Shown piece after piece: positions 1 through 6,785 of a DNA stretch of 21,428 nucleotides. The stretch lies in NCBI GenBank assembly GCA_052380005.1, contig JBQTCJ010000078.1; one strand, 5' to 3'. Origin of the DNA: Salinarimonas sp052380005. Its GTDB lineage: Bacteria; Pseudomonadota; Alphaproteobacteria; Rhizobiales; Beijerinckiaceae. Position numbers and translations under genes: made by a program. The notes beneath the pieces were generated by a model that was not told the origin of the DNA, ran no database searches, and saw only the letters and a list, made by a program, of their open reading frames with translations. The stretch's first letter is position 1, and each line of letters opens with the position of its first letter.

Positions 1-687
1 CCGCAGCTGCGCCTCGACGTCGGTCGGCGCGGCCACGGCGGCCGCCGCGGGAAGGACATCGCCGACGCCCGGCGCCTCCAGCGCGACCGCACGCAGGACG
101 GCATCGATCGGCCCCTCCAGACGGGTGGCGCCGGGGCTCGGTCGGACGTAGAGCTCCGCCCGTGCGGCCTGCGCCGCCAGGGGCGTCGGCAGCCCGGCGG
201 CCGCGACACGGGCGCGGGGATCGGCGACGACGACGGCGAGCTGCTCCGTGCCCCGGCCGAGATTGCGGACGGAGGCCTCGAGCAACGTCCATTCGACATC
301 GAGCGTCCCCTCGGGCGTGCGCGCGGCGAGCGGGCCGTCGACCTCGACGATGACGTGGCGCGGCTGGTAGACCTGCGCCAGGGCCCGGGCGGGGCCGAGA
401 TCGAGGAAGAGGCCGTCGTCGGTCTCGAGCGCGAGGCGGGCGCAGGATATCTCGATGCGGAAGGGGAAGCCGCCGATGCGCCGGTCGGCGCAGGTCCAGG
501 TGCGGCCTTGCGAGACCTGCGCGGCGAGCCGCGCGTCGAGCTCCGAGGCGACGCGCTCCCGGATCACGAACCAGGCGATGCTCCAGGCGACGACGAGGAG
601 CCCGAGCAGGACGAAGGGCGTGAACAGCCACACGCGCGACCCCCTGCGGGGCGCCCGCGTCCGCTCGGGCCGATCCGGTGTCGTCAT
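1..687 (-). CDS. DUF2125 domain-containing envelope protein, 3' part missing
   Basis: The reverse strand is open from an ATG at 687 to the window edge, giving 229 codons with no stop, so the C-terminus is missing. The start is preceded by GAGGAG nine bases upstream. After a short basic N-terminus, residues about 19-42 form one strong hydrophobic segment (signal anchor). The rest should be periplasmic. The early motif with paired cysteines, WTCADRRIGGFPFRIEISC, and the following stretch about a function 'lying over' a region of the protein resemble the alphaproteobacterial DUF2125 family, whose biochemical function is not established. Family assignment is from recall of the pattern, not a search. 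The gene diverges from the ChaC-like gene at 877, with a 189-nt gap that contains a perfect 16-bp GC palindrome at 713-728 but no clear promoter. Confidence 0.75.
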   Translation of the reverse strand, partial: MTTPDRPERTRAPRRGSRVWLFTPFVLLGLLVVAWSIAWFVIRERVASELDARLAAQVSQGRTWTCADRRIGGFPFRIEISCARLALETDDGLFLDLGPARALAQVYQPRHVIVEVDGPLAARTPEGTLDVEWTLLEASVRNLGRGTEQLAVVVADPRARVAAAGLPTPLAAQAARAELYVRPSPGATRLEGPIDAVLRAVALEAPGVGDVLPAAAAVAAPTDVEAQLR

Positions 688-876
688 CGTGGCGCGCTCC
701 TCGAGGCTCGCTCGCCCGCCGGCGGGCGCCGGGACGGGCGCGGCGGGTGGTAGCGGAAATACCGGGAGGCGGCAAATGGCGCGTCGCCGCGGCGGTCGAG
801 GTCGTGGCGGTTGCGCCGCAGCGCGTCGAGGCTTAGGCGTCGGACGCGGACGACGGGGACGATGGACGGAGTGCGG

Positions 877-1464
877 ATGACGACGGGTGAGGATGCCGAT
901 CTGTGGGTGTTCGGCTACGGGTCGTTGATGTGGCGGCCGGGCTTCCCGTTCCTCGAGCGCCACGCCGCGCGGGTGCGCGGCTTCCATCGCTCGCTGTGCG
1001 TCTACTCGCACGTCCACCGCGGCACGCCGGAGCGGCCCGGCCTCGTGCTCGGCCTCGACCGCGGCGGCTCGTGCCGCGGCGTCGCCTTCCGGGTGGGCGC
1101 CACGCATGCGCAGGAGACGATCGCCTACCTGCGCGCCCGCGAGCAGGCGACGGCGGTGTACCTGGAGCGCCGGCTCGCGGCACGGCTCGCGGACGGACGG
1201 CTCGTGACGGCGCTGACCTACGTCGTCGATCGCGCGCATCTGCAATATGCCGGGCGGCTCGACCTCGACGAGACGCTGCGCATCGTGCGCGGCGGCGTCG
1301 GCCGGTCCGGCGCGAACCCGGACTACGTGCTCTCGACGGCGGTGCACCTCGTCGAGCTCGGCGTGCACGACCCGCATCTGGCACGCCTCGCCGCGGCGCT
1401 GGCGGAGGATGCCTCACGCCTGCCCGGCGCCGGCTCGCCGCCGCCGGTGACGCGAACAGGGTGA
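877..1464 (+). CDS. ChaC-like gamma-glutamylcyclotransferase
   Basis: The 195-residue product starts with the family hallmark VFGYGSLMWRPGFPF (residues 11-25), the substrate-binding loop of ChaC-type gamma-glutamylcyclotransferases. These enzymes cleave the gamma-glutamyl bond of glutathione to give 5-oxoproline and Cys-Gly in the cytosol. Glu89 in the segment YLRAREQATAVY is the likely catalytic acid. Length fits bacterial ChaC proteins (about 180-230 residues). The ATG at 877 is preferred because GGAG lies five bases upstream. In-frame starts at 862 and 811 would add only an arginine-rich, unconserved leader. The gene ends 13 bp before the end of the convergent gene at 1478. No cation antiporter chaA or other ChaC partner is nearby. 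Substrate preference for glutathione is inferred from the family. Confidence 0.88.
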   Translation: MTTGEDADLWVFGYGSLMWRPGFPFLERHAARVRGFHRSLCVYSHVHRGTPERPGLVLGLDRGGSCRGVAFRVGATHAQETIAYLRAREQATAVYLERRLAARLADGRLVTALTYVVDRAHLQYAGRLDLDETLRIVRGGVGRSGANPDYVLSTAVHLVELGVHDPHLARLAAALAEDASRLPGAGSPPPVTRTG

Positions 1465-1477
1465 CCGGGCCACCGGC

Positions 1478-2068
1478 TCAGCGGCGCGTCCCCCGCCGCC
1501 TCGGCCCCGCTTGATCGCGTGGTGGGGCCGTGCGCACCGGGAGCGTACGGTCGTCGCGTTCCGGCGCACCGCGCCGTGTGCGCCCCGTGCGCCGAACGCA
1601 TCGCTCGCCTGCTTGCTCGCCCGTTCCTCGCATGCCGAGATCGGCGGCCACGGCGCGGCGCGCATCCGCGGTCTCGGCCAGCCGGTGCAGATGGATCTCC
1701 GTCGCGCCCCCCGCTGCCGCCCGTTCGAGCCAGGCGCGTCGGCGGCCGGGCGTCGCCAGGGTGTCCGCCGTCGTGGCGGCGCGAACGCGCGCCGGTCCCG
1801 CCTCGGGACGAACGACCGCGAGCGCGACCGTGCCGTCGAGGTCGTCCGGGTCGACGGCGGCGAGGGCGTGTACCGCGACCACCACGCGGCGCCCGGAGCG
1901 TCCCCGCCAGGCGGAGAGCGCCGCTGCGGAAGGAAGGCCGGCCACGGCACGCAGCGGCTCCTCCCGCGCGCGCGCAGAGGCTGCAGAGGCTGCGGTGTCC
2001 CCGGCCAGCGTTCCGCCGCGCAGGCCCCGCAAGGCGTCTCTCCAGAACAGGCCGTGAATGTTCCTCAT
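1478..2068 (-). CDS. Hypothetical protein, possibly leaderless
   Basis: I do not recognise this 196-residue protein. Residues 1-150 look like genuine coding sequence. They include an N-terminal MRNIHGLFWRDALRGLRGG, a predicted beta strand RRVVVAVHAL, and a helix-strand-helix pattern around ATEIHLHRLAETADARRAV. The last 40 or so residues are arginine-, proline- and threonine-rich with little other composition, which may be a disordered tail or may indicate that the true end was altered by a frameshift. No signal peptide or transmembrane segment is visible, so it should be cytosolic. A sigma-70-like promoter ends only a few bases before the ATG, and no Shine-Dalgarno sequence is present. It is convergent with the ChaC-like gene. 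The alternative is that only the N-terminal part is a real gene. Confidence 0.55.
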   Translation of the reverse strand: MRNIHGLFWRDALRGLRGGTLAGDTAASAASARAREEPLRAVAGLPSAAALSAWRGRSGRRVVVAVHALAAVDPDDLDGTVALAVVRPEAGPARVRAATTADTLATPGRRRAWLERAAAGGATEIHLHRLAETADARRAVAADLGMRGTGEQAGERCVRRTGRTRRGAPERDDRTLPVRTAPPRDQAGPRRRGTRR

Positions 2069-2074
2069 GCGTTC

Positions 2075-2103
2075 TAGATAGGCCTGCTCTCGGGCGACGT
2101 CAA
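2075..2103 (-). promoter_or_regulatory. Sigma-70-like promoter giving a probable leaderless transcript
   Basis: On the minus strand TTGACG (2103-2098) and TATCTA (2080-2075) are separated by exactly 17 bases. This is a close match to the housekeeping consensus and to the CTTGAC-N17 pattern known from alphaproteobacteria. A start site 6-7 bases after the -10 element falls at about 2069-2068, on the ATG of the downstream gene (2068). The transcript would therefore have essentially no 5' leader. Confidence 0.6.
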
Positions 2104-2166
2104 TACCGTTGGGCTCGGAGGTCGACGCGGTGCATCGCCCGGGGTTCCCCGCGCGGGCCTCGCCGC

Positions 2167-3090
2167 TCAGGAGGACGCCCCGAGTCGGGCGGGGCGCGGC
2201 GGCGGTGCAGGGGCGGTAACGCGCACGGGAGTGGCGGTGGACGCGGCGGCGTCGATCGCGGCGACGGTGCCCGGATCGGCGCGGTCAGCGCAGCCGCGGT
2301 CCCCGCGGGTCGCCGTCGCCCGGGCGAAGGCCTCGGCCAGCGCCGCGTCGCCGCCGGGGTCGAGCAGCACGAGCCCGTCGACGAGGCAGGCGAGGCGCTC
2401 CGGCGTCGCCTCGGGCGTGCCCTCTTGGGCGCACAGCCAACCCGAGAGCCGGGGGCCGGCGCCGCCACGGAAGGCGAGGCAGGCGCGCACGGGGCCGTTC
2501 TCCAGGACGAGCGGCGCCGCCTCCAGCACGCCGAAGCCGGTCGCCACCGCCTCCGGCTGGCCGCTCGACGCGATGGCGAGGCCGGCCTCCGCGGCGGCGA
2601 GCGCCACCTCGACGAAGAAGGCGCGCGGCGCCTCCAATGCCGCATCCGGGGCGGCACTCGGTGCGGCGCGGTGCAAGGTGAGGCGCAGGTGCGTGCCGCC
2701 CTCGGCGAAGCCGCCGAAGACGAGGGCGTCCTCCCGTGCGCCGCTCCCGTGGACGCGCGCCGCGTGGCGCGAGGCGAGGCCGCCGACGCCCGGCGCGTCG
2801 AGGCCGAGCACGATCTGCGGCGTCTCGAGCGCCCGCCAGGCCGGCGGCGGTGCGGTGAGGACCGGATCGGGGCGGGCGAGGAGATCCGCGATGTCTCGGG
2901 GCCCGTCCTCGAGCCCCGGAGGCGGTGGCGCCACGGCGAGGACGAGGAGCCCGACGCCGGCGAGCGCCGTCAGGAGGCCCGAGAGCCCCTGCGCGAGGCC
3001 GCGATCGGCCGCGGCGGCGGGAACGTTCTCGTCCCAGCCCGCCCCCAGCTCGATGAGCTCCGCCTCGCGAAATCGCCGCGCCGCGCGCAT
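2167..3090 (-). CDS. Single-pass membrane protein of unknown function
   Basis: The 307-residue product has a short cytosolic N-terminus (MRAARRFREAELIELG), then one hydrophobic segment at about residues 32-54 followed by a run of prolines, and then a long region that should lie in the periplasm. The C-terminal half has four cysteines in separate segments (RACLAF, GWLCAQ, RLACLV, RGCADR), compatible with two disulfides. The last 30 residues are rich in Ala, Thr and Pro. I do not recognise a known domain. The ATG at 3090 is chosen because GGGAGGG lies upstream and the conserved-looking sequence starts there. The frame is open further upstream to 3375, but that part is basic and would fill the gap before asd. 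The gene is transcribed away from asd, and 98 bp separate its stop from the next gene at 2068. Confidence 0.68.
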   Translation of the reverse strand: MRAARRFREAELIELGAGWDENVPAAAADRGLAQGLSGLLTALAGVGLLVLAVAPPPPGLEDGPRDIADLLARPDPVLTAPPPAWRALETPQIVLGLDAPGVGGLASRHAARVHGSGAREDALVFGGFAEGGTHLRLTLHRAAPSAAPDAALEAPRAFFVEVALAAAEAGLAIASSGQPEAVATGFGVLEAAPLVLENGPVRACLAFRGGAGPRLSGWLCAQEGTPEATPERLACLVDGLVLLDPGGDAALAEAFARATATRGDRGCADRADPGTVAAIDAAASTATPVRVTAPAPPPRPARLGASS

Positions 3091-3506
3091 GGTCCCGCCA
3101 TCCCTCCCGTTCGTCCGGCGCGAGCCTCGGCCCGCGCCGGCGAACGGCCGGTTACCGGCGCCCGCCTTTCGCGCGGGAGCGTGAATCCATCGTTGCATCG
3201 CCGTCGCCGCGGTCGTCCGAGCCCGCGTGCGCGCGTCTTGACAGGCGCGGCGTTCGGCGTCAGGAACGGATGGACGACCCGGCGCATTCGACCGGGCGGC
3301 GAACGAGAGCGAGACGATGCGTCCGGCCGTGATGACCACGCGCAAAACGACCACGTCCACGACGGCGGCCACCACGCGCCGCTGAACGCCCTCTCGTTCC
3401 CGGACCCCTCCCCGCCGGGCGGGAGGTCCGAGCCCGCAGGCGGCACGCGCCGCGCGGGCGTCGCGAAACCCGGGGAGCCCGGTTCCATCGCGAGGAGAAG
3501 CATCCC
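3091..3506. other. 416-nt intergenic region between the membrane-protein gene and asd
   Basis: This divergent gap should carry promoters for both neighbours. On the plus strand there is a perfect CTTGACA at 3237-3243, but 17 bases downstream the sequence is CAGGAA, so the -10 element is poor. If used, it would give asd a leader of more than 200 nt. A strong hairpin lies at 3401-3430. No convincing small gene, RNA gene or repeat was seen. The reading frames open here are basic, low-complexity products of high GC content. Confidence 0.5.
3401..3430 (+). promoter_or_regulatory. asd: GC-rich hairpin in the asd leader
   Basis: CGGACC (3401-3406) pairs perfectly with GGTCCG (3425-3430). Inside it, TCCC (3409-3412) pairs with GGGA (3421-3424), and GC pairs continue to a 3-nt loop with two small bulges. 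There is no T-tract, and no gene ends here on either strand, so it is not an ordinary terminator. It lies 76 nt before the asd start codon and could be a leader structure. A role is inference only. Confidence 0.35.
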
Positions 3507-4535
3507 ATGGGTTACAAGGTCGCCGTCGTCGGAGCGACGGGCAATGTCGGGCGCGTCATGCTCGACATCCTCTCCGAGCGTGCGTTCCCCGCCGACGAGG
3601 TCGTCGCGGTCGCGTCGCGCCGCAGCCAGGGCGTCGAGGTCTCCTTCGGCGACAGGACGCTGAAGACGCGGGCGCTCGACAGTTTCGACTTCTCCGACGT
3701 CGACATCTGCCTGATGTCGGCGGGCGGCGACGTCTCGAAGGAATGGGCGCCGAAGATCGCGGCGCAGAACTGCGTCGTCATCGACAACTCGAGCGCCTGG
3801 CGCATGGACCAGGACGTGCCGCTCGTGGTGCCGGAGGTGAACGCCGCCGCCGTCGAGGGCTACCGGAAGAAGGGCATCATCGCCAACCCGAACTGCTCGA
3901 CGGCCCAGCTCGTCGTGGCCCTGAAGCCGCTGCACGACGCGGCGACGATCAAGCGCGTGGTGGTGGCGACCTACCAGTCGGTCTCCGGCGCCGGTAAGGA
4001 GGGCGAGGAGGAGCTCGACCGCCAGACGCGGGCGGTCTACTCGCTGCAGGAATTCGCGCCCAAGAAGTTCCCCAAGCGCATCGCCTTCAACCTCATCCCC
4101 CAGATCGACGTCTTCATGGAGGACGGCTCGACCAAGGAGGAGTGGAAGATGGTGGCCGAGACGAAGAAGATCCTCGACCCGAAGATCAAGCTCACGGCCA
4201 CCTGCGTGCGCGTGCCGGTGTTCGTCTCGCACTCGGAGGCGGTGAACGTCGAGCTCGAGCGGCCGCTCTCGGCGGACGAGGCGCGCGCGCTGCTGCGCTC
4301 GGCGCCTGGCGTGATGGTGATCGACAAGCGCGAGCCCGGCGGCTACGTCACGCCCCACGAGGCCACCGGCGAGGATGCCACCTACGTCTCGCGCATCCGC
4401 GAGGACATCACGGTGGAGAACGGCCTCTCCTTCTGGTGCGTCTCCGACAACCTGCGCAAGGGCGCGGCGCTCAACGCCGTGCAGATCGCCGAGGCGCTGA
4501 TCAATAGGAAGTTGATCTCGCCGAAGGCGGGGTGA
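3507..4535 (+). CDS. asd: Aspartate-semialdehyde dehydrogenase
   Basis: This cytosolic enzyme reduces L-aspartyl-4-phosphate to aspartate semialdehyde with NADPH. It is the branch-point step toward lysine/diaminopimelate, threonine and methionine. The 342-residue protein has the Rossmann motif GATGNVG (9-15), the catalytic cysteine C130 in NPNCST, the SGAGKEG loop (160-166), and the substrate-binding Arg235 and active-site His242 in RVPVFVSHSE. Length and motif order match the family fully. The ATG at 3507 follows GAGGAG with nine bases of spacing. A perfect hairpin follows the stop, so asd is probably monocistronic. Diaminopimelate is needed for peptidoglycan and methionine feeds MetK, whose gene lies 0.5 kb away, though on the opposite strand. 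Confidence 0.97.
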   Translation: MGYKVAVVGATGNVGRVMLDILSERAFPADEVVAVASRRSQGVEVSFGDRTLKTRALDSFDFSDVDICLMSAGGDVSKEWAPKIAAQNCVVIDNSSAWRMDQDVPLVVPEVNAAAVEGYRKKGIIANPNCSTAQLVVALKPLHDAATIKRVVVATYQSVSGAGKEGEEELDRQTRAVYSLQEFAPKKFPKRIAFNLIPQIDVFMEDGSTKEEWKMVAETKKILDPKIKLTATCVRVPVFVSHSEAVNVELERPLSADEARALLRSAPGVMVIDKREPGGYVTPHEATGEDATYVSRIREDITVENGLSFWCVSDNLRKGAALNAVQIAEALINRKLISPKAG

Positions 4536-4545
4536 GGGAAGAGGG

Positions 4546-4569
4546 TGCGAGGGCGGTCGCGCCCTCGCA
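4546..4569 (+). terminator. Rho-independent-like terminator of asd
   Basis: TGCGAGGGC (4546-4554) and GCCCTCGCA (4561-4569) are perfect complements. One further G-C pair closes a GTCG tetraloop. The stem starts 11 bases after the asd stop codon and is followed by CCTCCTTGT, a weak T-containing tract. It precedes the promoter of the next gene. Confidence 0.6.
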
Positions 4570-4575
4570 GCCTCC

Positions 4576-4604
4576 TTGTATGCCACTCGTTCAGACGATA
4601 TATT
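4576..4604 (+). promoter_or_regulatory. Promoter-like element of the DUF2384 gene
   Basis: TTGTAT (4576-4581) is followed after exactly 17 bases by TATATT (4599-4604), which matches the -10 consensus at five of six positions. The local sequence is unusually AT-rich for this window. Transcription would start near 4611, giving a leader of about 18 nt with a GGAGG ribosome-binding site. Confidence 0.5.
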
Positions 4605-4628
4605 GCGTCAGTCCAAGTGGAGGATGAT

Positions 4629-4979
4629 ATGCGTCTCGATGCTTTCGCCGAGCACGGACAGTTCGCGCCGGGTCGTATCGCGGAACAGCTGCGTACGACG
4701 CGCGACGAGGTCGCCCAGACCGTCGGCCTGGGCCGCGACGCGGTGCTGCGGCCCGAGCGGATCGCGAGCGCCGTGACGCAGGCACGCTTGCGCGATCTGG
4801 TCGAAATGCTCAGCCGCGTCGAGCCCCGCTTCGGGTCGGCGCTCATCGCCTACGCCTGGTACCGCTCGGAGCCGCTGGCCGGCTTCGGCGGGCGGACAGC
4901 GATGCAGCTCGTGCGGGAGGGCCGGGCGAGCGAGGTGATGGACTGCATCGACGCGGTCGACGCCGGCGTCTTCGCCTGA
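4629..4979 (+). CDS. Antitoxin Xre/MbcA/ParS-type (DUF2384) protein, no toxin partner
   Basis: The 116-residue protein has a short helix-turn-helix-like N-terminal part, with RIAEQLRTTRDEVAQTVGL at residues 16-34. The C-terminal domain carries the pattern of DUF2384: aromatic-rich AYAWYRSEPL (74-83), GFGGRTAMQLVREGRA (85-100) and a terminal helix VMDCIDAVDAGVFA. In MbcA/Xre antitoxins this domain binds and inhibits an RES-family NAD-degrading toxin, while the N-terminal part binds the operon promoter. Here no RES gene lies on either side: asd is upstream and convergent metK downstream. The ATG at 4629 has GGAGG five bases upstream. A start at 4545 would lie inside the terminator and is rejected. 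It may act as a stand-alone regulator or neutralise a distant toxin. Confidence 0.85.
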   Translation: MRLDAFAEHGQFAPGRIAEQLRTTRDEVAQTVGLGRDAVLRPERIASAVTQARLRDLVEMLSRVEPRFGSALIAYAWYRSEPLAGFGGRTAMQLVREGRASEVMDCIDAVDAGVFA

Positions 4980-5001
4980 TCGCGGCCTGCCGTCCGAAGA
5001 A

Positions 5002-5029
5002 GGGCGGCGATCCCCGCGGATCGCCGCCC
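5002..5029. terminator. Symmetric bidirectional terminator between the DUF2384 gene and metK
   Basis: GGGCGGCGATCC (5002-5013) and GGATCGCCGCCC (5018-5029) form a perfect 12-bp stem with a 4-nt loop. It lies in the 82-nt gap between two convergent genes. On the minus strand it is followed by TTCTTC, on the plus strand by GTTCCGT, so it can serve both. Confidence 0.75.
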
Positions 5030-5061
5030 GTTCCGTATCGACCTGGAAAGGCCGCGCCCGC

Positions 5062-6216
5062 TCAGAACGCCCGCTTCAGGCTGTCGGCGAGGTCCGTCGC
5101 CTCCCAGGAGAAGCCGCCGTCCGCCTCGGCCGGGCGGCCGAAGTGGCCGTAGGCCGCGGTGCGGGCGTAGATCGGCCGGTCGAGGCCGAGCTTCGTGCGG
5201 ATGCCGCGGGGCGAGAGGTCCATCGCGTCCATCAGCACCGCCTCGAGCTTGGCCTCCTCGACCCGGCCGGTGCCGTGCGTGTCGACGTAGATCGACAGGG
5301 GCTTGGCCACGCCGATCGCGTAGGAGAGCTGGATCGTGCAGCGCGAGGCGAGGCCCGCGGCGACGACGTTCTTGGCGAGGTAGCGCGCCGCGTAGGCGGC
5401 CGAGCGGTCGACCTTCGTCGGGTCCTTGCCGGAGAAGGCGCCGCCGCCGTGGGGCGCCGCGCCGCCATAGGTGTCGACGATGATCTTGCGACCGGTGAGC
5501 CCGGCATCGCCGTCGGGGCCGCCGATGAGGAACTTGCCTGTCGGGTTGACGTGCCACACGCAGCTCGGCTCGATCCAGTTCTCCGGGAGCGACTGGCGCA
5601 CGTAGGGCTCGACGATCGCGCGCACGTCGTGCGAGGTCAGGTGCTCGTCGAGATGCTGGGTCGAGACGACGATCTGCGTCACGCCCATCGGCTTGCCGTT
5701 CTCGTAGCGCACGGTGACCTGGCTCTTGGCGTCGGGGCCGAGCACCTTCGACTCGCCCGACTTCCGGGCGTCGGCGAGGGTCTTGAGGATCTTGTGCGCG
5801 AAGAAGATCGGCGCCGGCATCAGCTCGGGCGTCTCGTCGCAGGCGTAGCCGAACATGATGCCCTGGTCGCCCGCGCCCTCGGCGTCGACGCCCTGGGCGA
5901 TGTCGGCGGACTGCGCGTGGAGGTGCACGTCGATCGAGCAGCTGTCCCAGTGGAAGCCGTCCTGCTCGTAGCCGATGTCCCTGATGGCGAGGCGCGCCAG
6001 GTGGGCGATGTAGTCGTGGGTGATGGACTTGGGCCCGCGCGTCTCGCCTGCGATCACGACCTTGTTCGTGGTCGCGAGCGTCTCGCACGCCACGCGGGCC
6101 TCGGGCATCTCGCCCAGGAAGGCGTCGACCACCTCGTCGGAGATCCGGTCGCAGACCTTGTCGGGATGGCCTTCGGACACCGATTCGCTGGTGAACAGAT
6201 AGCTGGAGCGCGCCAC
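5062..6216 (-). CDS. metK: S-adenosylmethionine synthetase
   Basis: MetK joins methionine and ATP to make S-adenosylmethionine in the cytosol. With the GTG start at 6216 the protein has 384 residues, the usual family length. Visible motifs are LFTSESVSEGHPDK (ATP and methionine site, GHPDK at 16-20), GAGDQGIMFGYA (from residue 114) and GGGAFSGKDPTKVDRS (from 257). The last contains the phosphate-binding and Mg/K-site residues. An ATG at 6234 would add six residues that homologues lack. The GTG has AAGGA nine bases upstream, while the ATG has its purine run directly adjacent. The gene has its own promoter and leader, separated by a hairpin from the XRE gene upstream. The downstream trmB often found in related genomes is absent. 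SAM made here could serve MiaB and the methyltransferase in this window, as for any SAM-dependent enzyme. Confidence 0.97.
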   Translation of the reverse strand: MARSSYLFTSESVSEGHPDKVCDRISDEVVDAFLGEMPEARVACETLATTNKVVIAGETRGPKSITHDYIAHLARLAIRDIGYEQDGFHWDSCSIDVHLHAQSADIAQGVDAEGAGDQGIMFGYACDETPELMPAPIFFAHKILKTLADARKSGESKVLGPDAKSQVTVRYENGKPMGVTQIVVSTQHLDEHLTSHDVRAIVEPYVRQSLPENWIEPSCVWHVNPTGKFLIGGPDGDAGLTGRKIIVDTYGGAAPHGGGAFSGKDPTKVDRSAAYAARYLAKNVVAAGLASRCTIQLSYAIGVAKPLSIYVDTHGTGRVEEAKLEAVLMDAMDLSPRGIRTKLGLDRPIYARTAAYGHFGRPAEADGGFSWEATDLADSLKRAF

Positions 6217-6240
6217 GGCGGGAGATCCTTTCATTCCTGT

Positions 6241-6276
6241 CCGAACGGCACGCGCAGCACCGTCCGATAAAACGGA
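6241..6276 (-). promoter_or_regulatory. metK: metK leader with two mutually exclusive hairpins
   Basis: On the minus strand TCGGACGG (6267-6260) can pair with CCGTTCGG (6248-6241) as an 8-bp stem with one G-T pair at its outer end, another G-T pair inside, and an 11-nt loop. The upstream TCCG (6276-6273) can instead pair with CGGA, which is part of the first arm, around a TTTTAT loop. The two structures exclude each other. The larger stem ends about 25 nt before the GTG start. The sequence does not match the SAM-II or SAM/SAH riboswitch patterns as I remember them. Regulation by SAM is speculation. Confidence 0.35.
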
Positions 6277-6288
6277 TGAACTGATCTC

Positions 6289-6317
6289 TAGATGCCATCA
6301 ACCGGCGGTGGGGTCAA
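6289..6317 (-). promoter_or_regulatory. metK: Promoter-like element of metK
   Basis: TTGACC (6317-6312) and CATCTA (6294-6289) are separated by exactly 17 bases on the minus strand. The -35 element is strong and the -10 element moderate, similar to the promoter at 2075-2103. Initiation near 6282 would give a 5' leader of about 65 nt. Confidence 0.5.
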
Positions 6318-6323
6318 CCCGTC

Positions 6324-6343
6324 AGAGCGAACGCGTCCGCTCT
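6324..6343 (-). terminator. Hairpin at the end of the XRE gene
   Basis: AGAGCGGA (6343-6336) pairs with TTCGCTCT (6331-6324) on the minus strand: six Watson-Crick pairs, then a G-T and an A-T pair, closing a CGCG loop. It overlaps the TAG stop of the XRE gene by two bases and lies just before the metK -35 element. There is no T-run, so it is at most a weak or factor-dependent terminator. Confidence 0.35.
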
Positions 6344-6785
6344 ACCGAACGGCAGCGCTCGCATCCCCGGCCGCCTCGTCCTCGCCGGCGAGCGCCTCGA
6401 CGAGCTCGACGATGCGCTTGCGCACCTTCGGATCCCGCACCCGCACGAAGGCGCGCATCAGGTGCAGCCCGTCGGACGTGGAGAGGAAGTCCGAGACGTA
6501 GGCGGGCGTCGGCGGCTCGGAGAGCCCGTCGCCGACGGCGGGGGGCGTGCCCTCGAGCTGCGGCGCGCCCTCGTAGAAGAACTCGACCTGTACGCCGAGG
6601 ATCGAGGCGATCTGGTGCAGCCGGCTGGCGCCGATCCGGTTGGTGCCCTTCTCGTACTTCTGCACCTGCTGGAACGTCAGCCCGAGGGCCTCGCCCAGCT
6701 TCTCCTGGCTCATGCCGACCATCATCCGGCGCATGCGCACGCGGCTTCCGACGTGCTTGTCGATCGGGTTGGGAGACTTCTTCAA
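6342..6785 (-). CDS. XRE-family helix-turn-helix regulator, PhrR-like
   Basis: The 147-residue protein has an N-terminal lambda-repressor-type HTH (about residues 12-70) with the typical sequence RVRMRRMMVGMSQEKLGEAL and recognition region LTFQQVQKYEKGTNR. An acidic C-terminal half follows, ending in an Ala-rich tail. This is the widespread alphaproteobacterial family that begins KSPNPIDKHVGSR. The Sinorhizobium member PhrR lies next to the lnt homologue actA and is linked to low-pH response. The start codon is TTG, fixed by AGGAG seven bases upstream and by the conserved N-terminus. A two-codon ATG-CGT-TGA frame overlaps it. The gene follows lnt by 73 nt, probably in the same transcript. Its targets are unknown. 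Envelope or acid stress is inferred from the neighbour and the homologue. Confidence 0.9.
   Translation of the reverse strand: MKKSPNPIDKHVGSRVRMRRMMVGMSQEKLGEALGLTFQQVQKYEKGTNRIGASRLHQIASILGVQVEFFYEGAPQLEGTPPAVGDGLSEPPTPAYVSDFLSTSDGLHLMRAFVRVRDPKVRKRIVELVEALAGEDEAAGDASAAVR

Noticed and set aside
713..728. Perfect 16-bp palindrome as an operator
   Set aside because: It consists only of G and C in a very GC-rich region with no second copy seen, so chance is a good explanation.
3091..3375. N-terminal extension of the membrane protein
   Set aside because: The added 95 residues are arginine-rich and fill the promoter region of asd. A ribosome site precedes the ATG at 3090.
1519..3663. A 714-codon open frame on the plus strand
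   Set aside because: It runs opposite to two minus-strand genes and into asd. Its product is dominated by Arg, Ala, Gly and Pro with no domain, as expected for an antisense frame in high-GC DNA.
6217..6300. Known SAM riboswitch upstream of metK
   Set aside because: The sequence does not show the conserved cores of SAM-II or SAM/SAH riboswitches as I know them, so I list only the hairpins.
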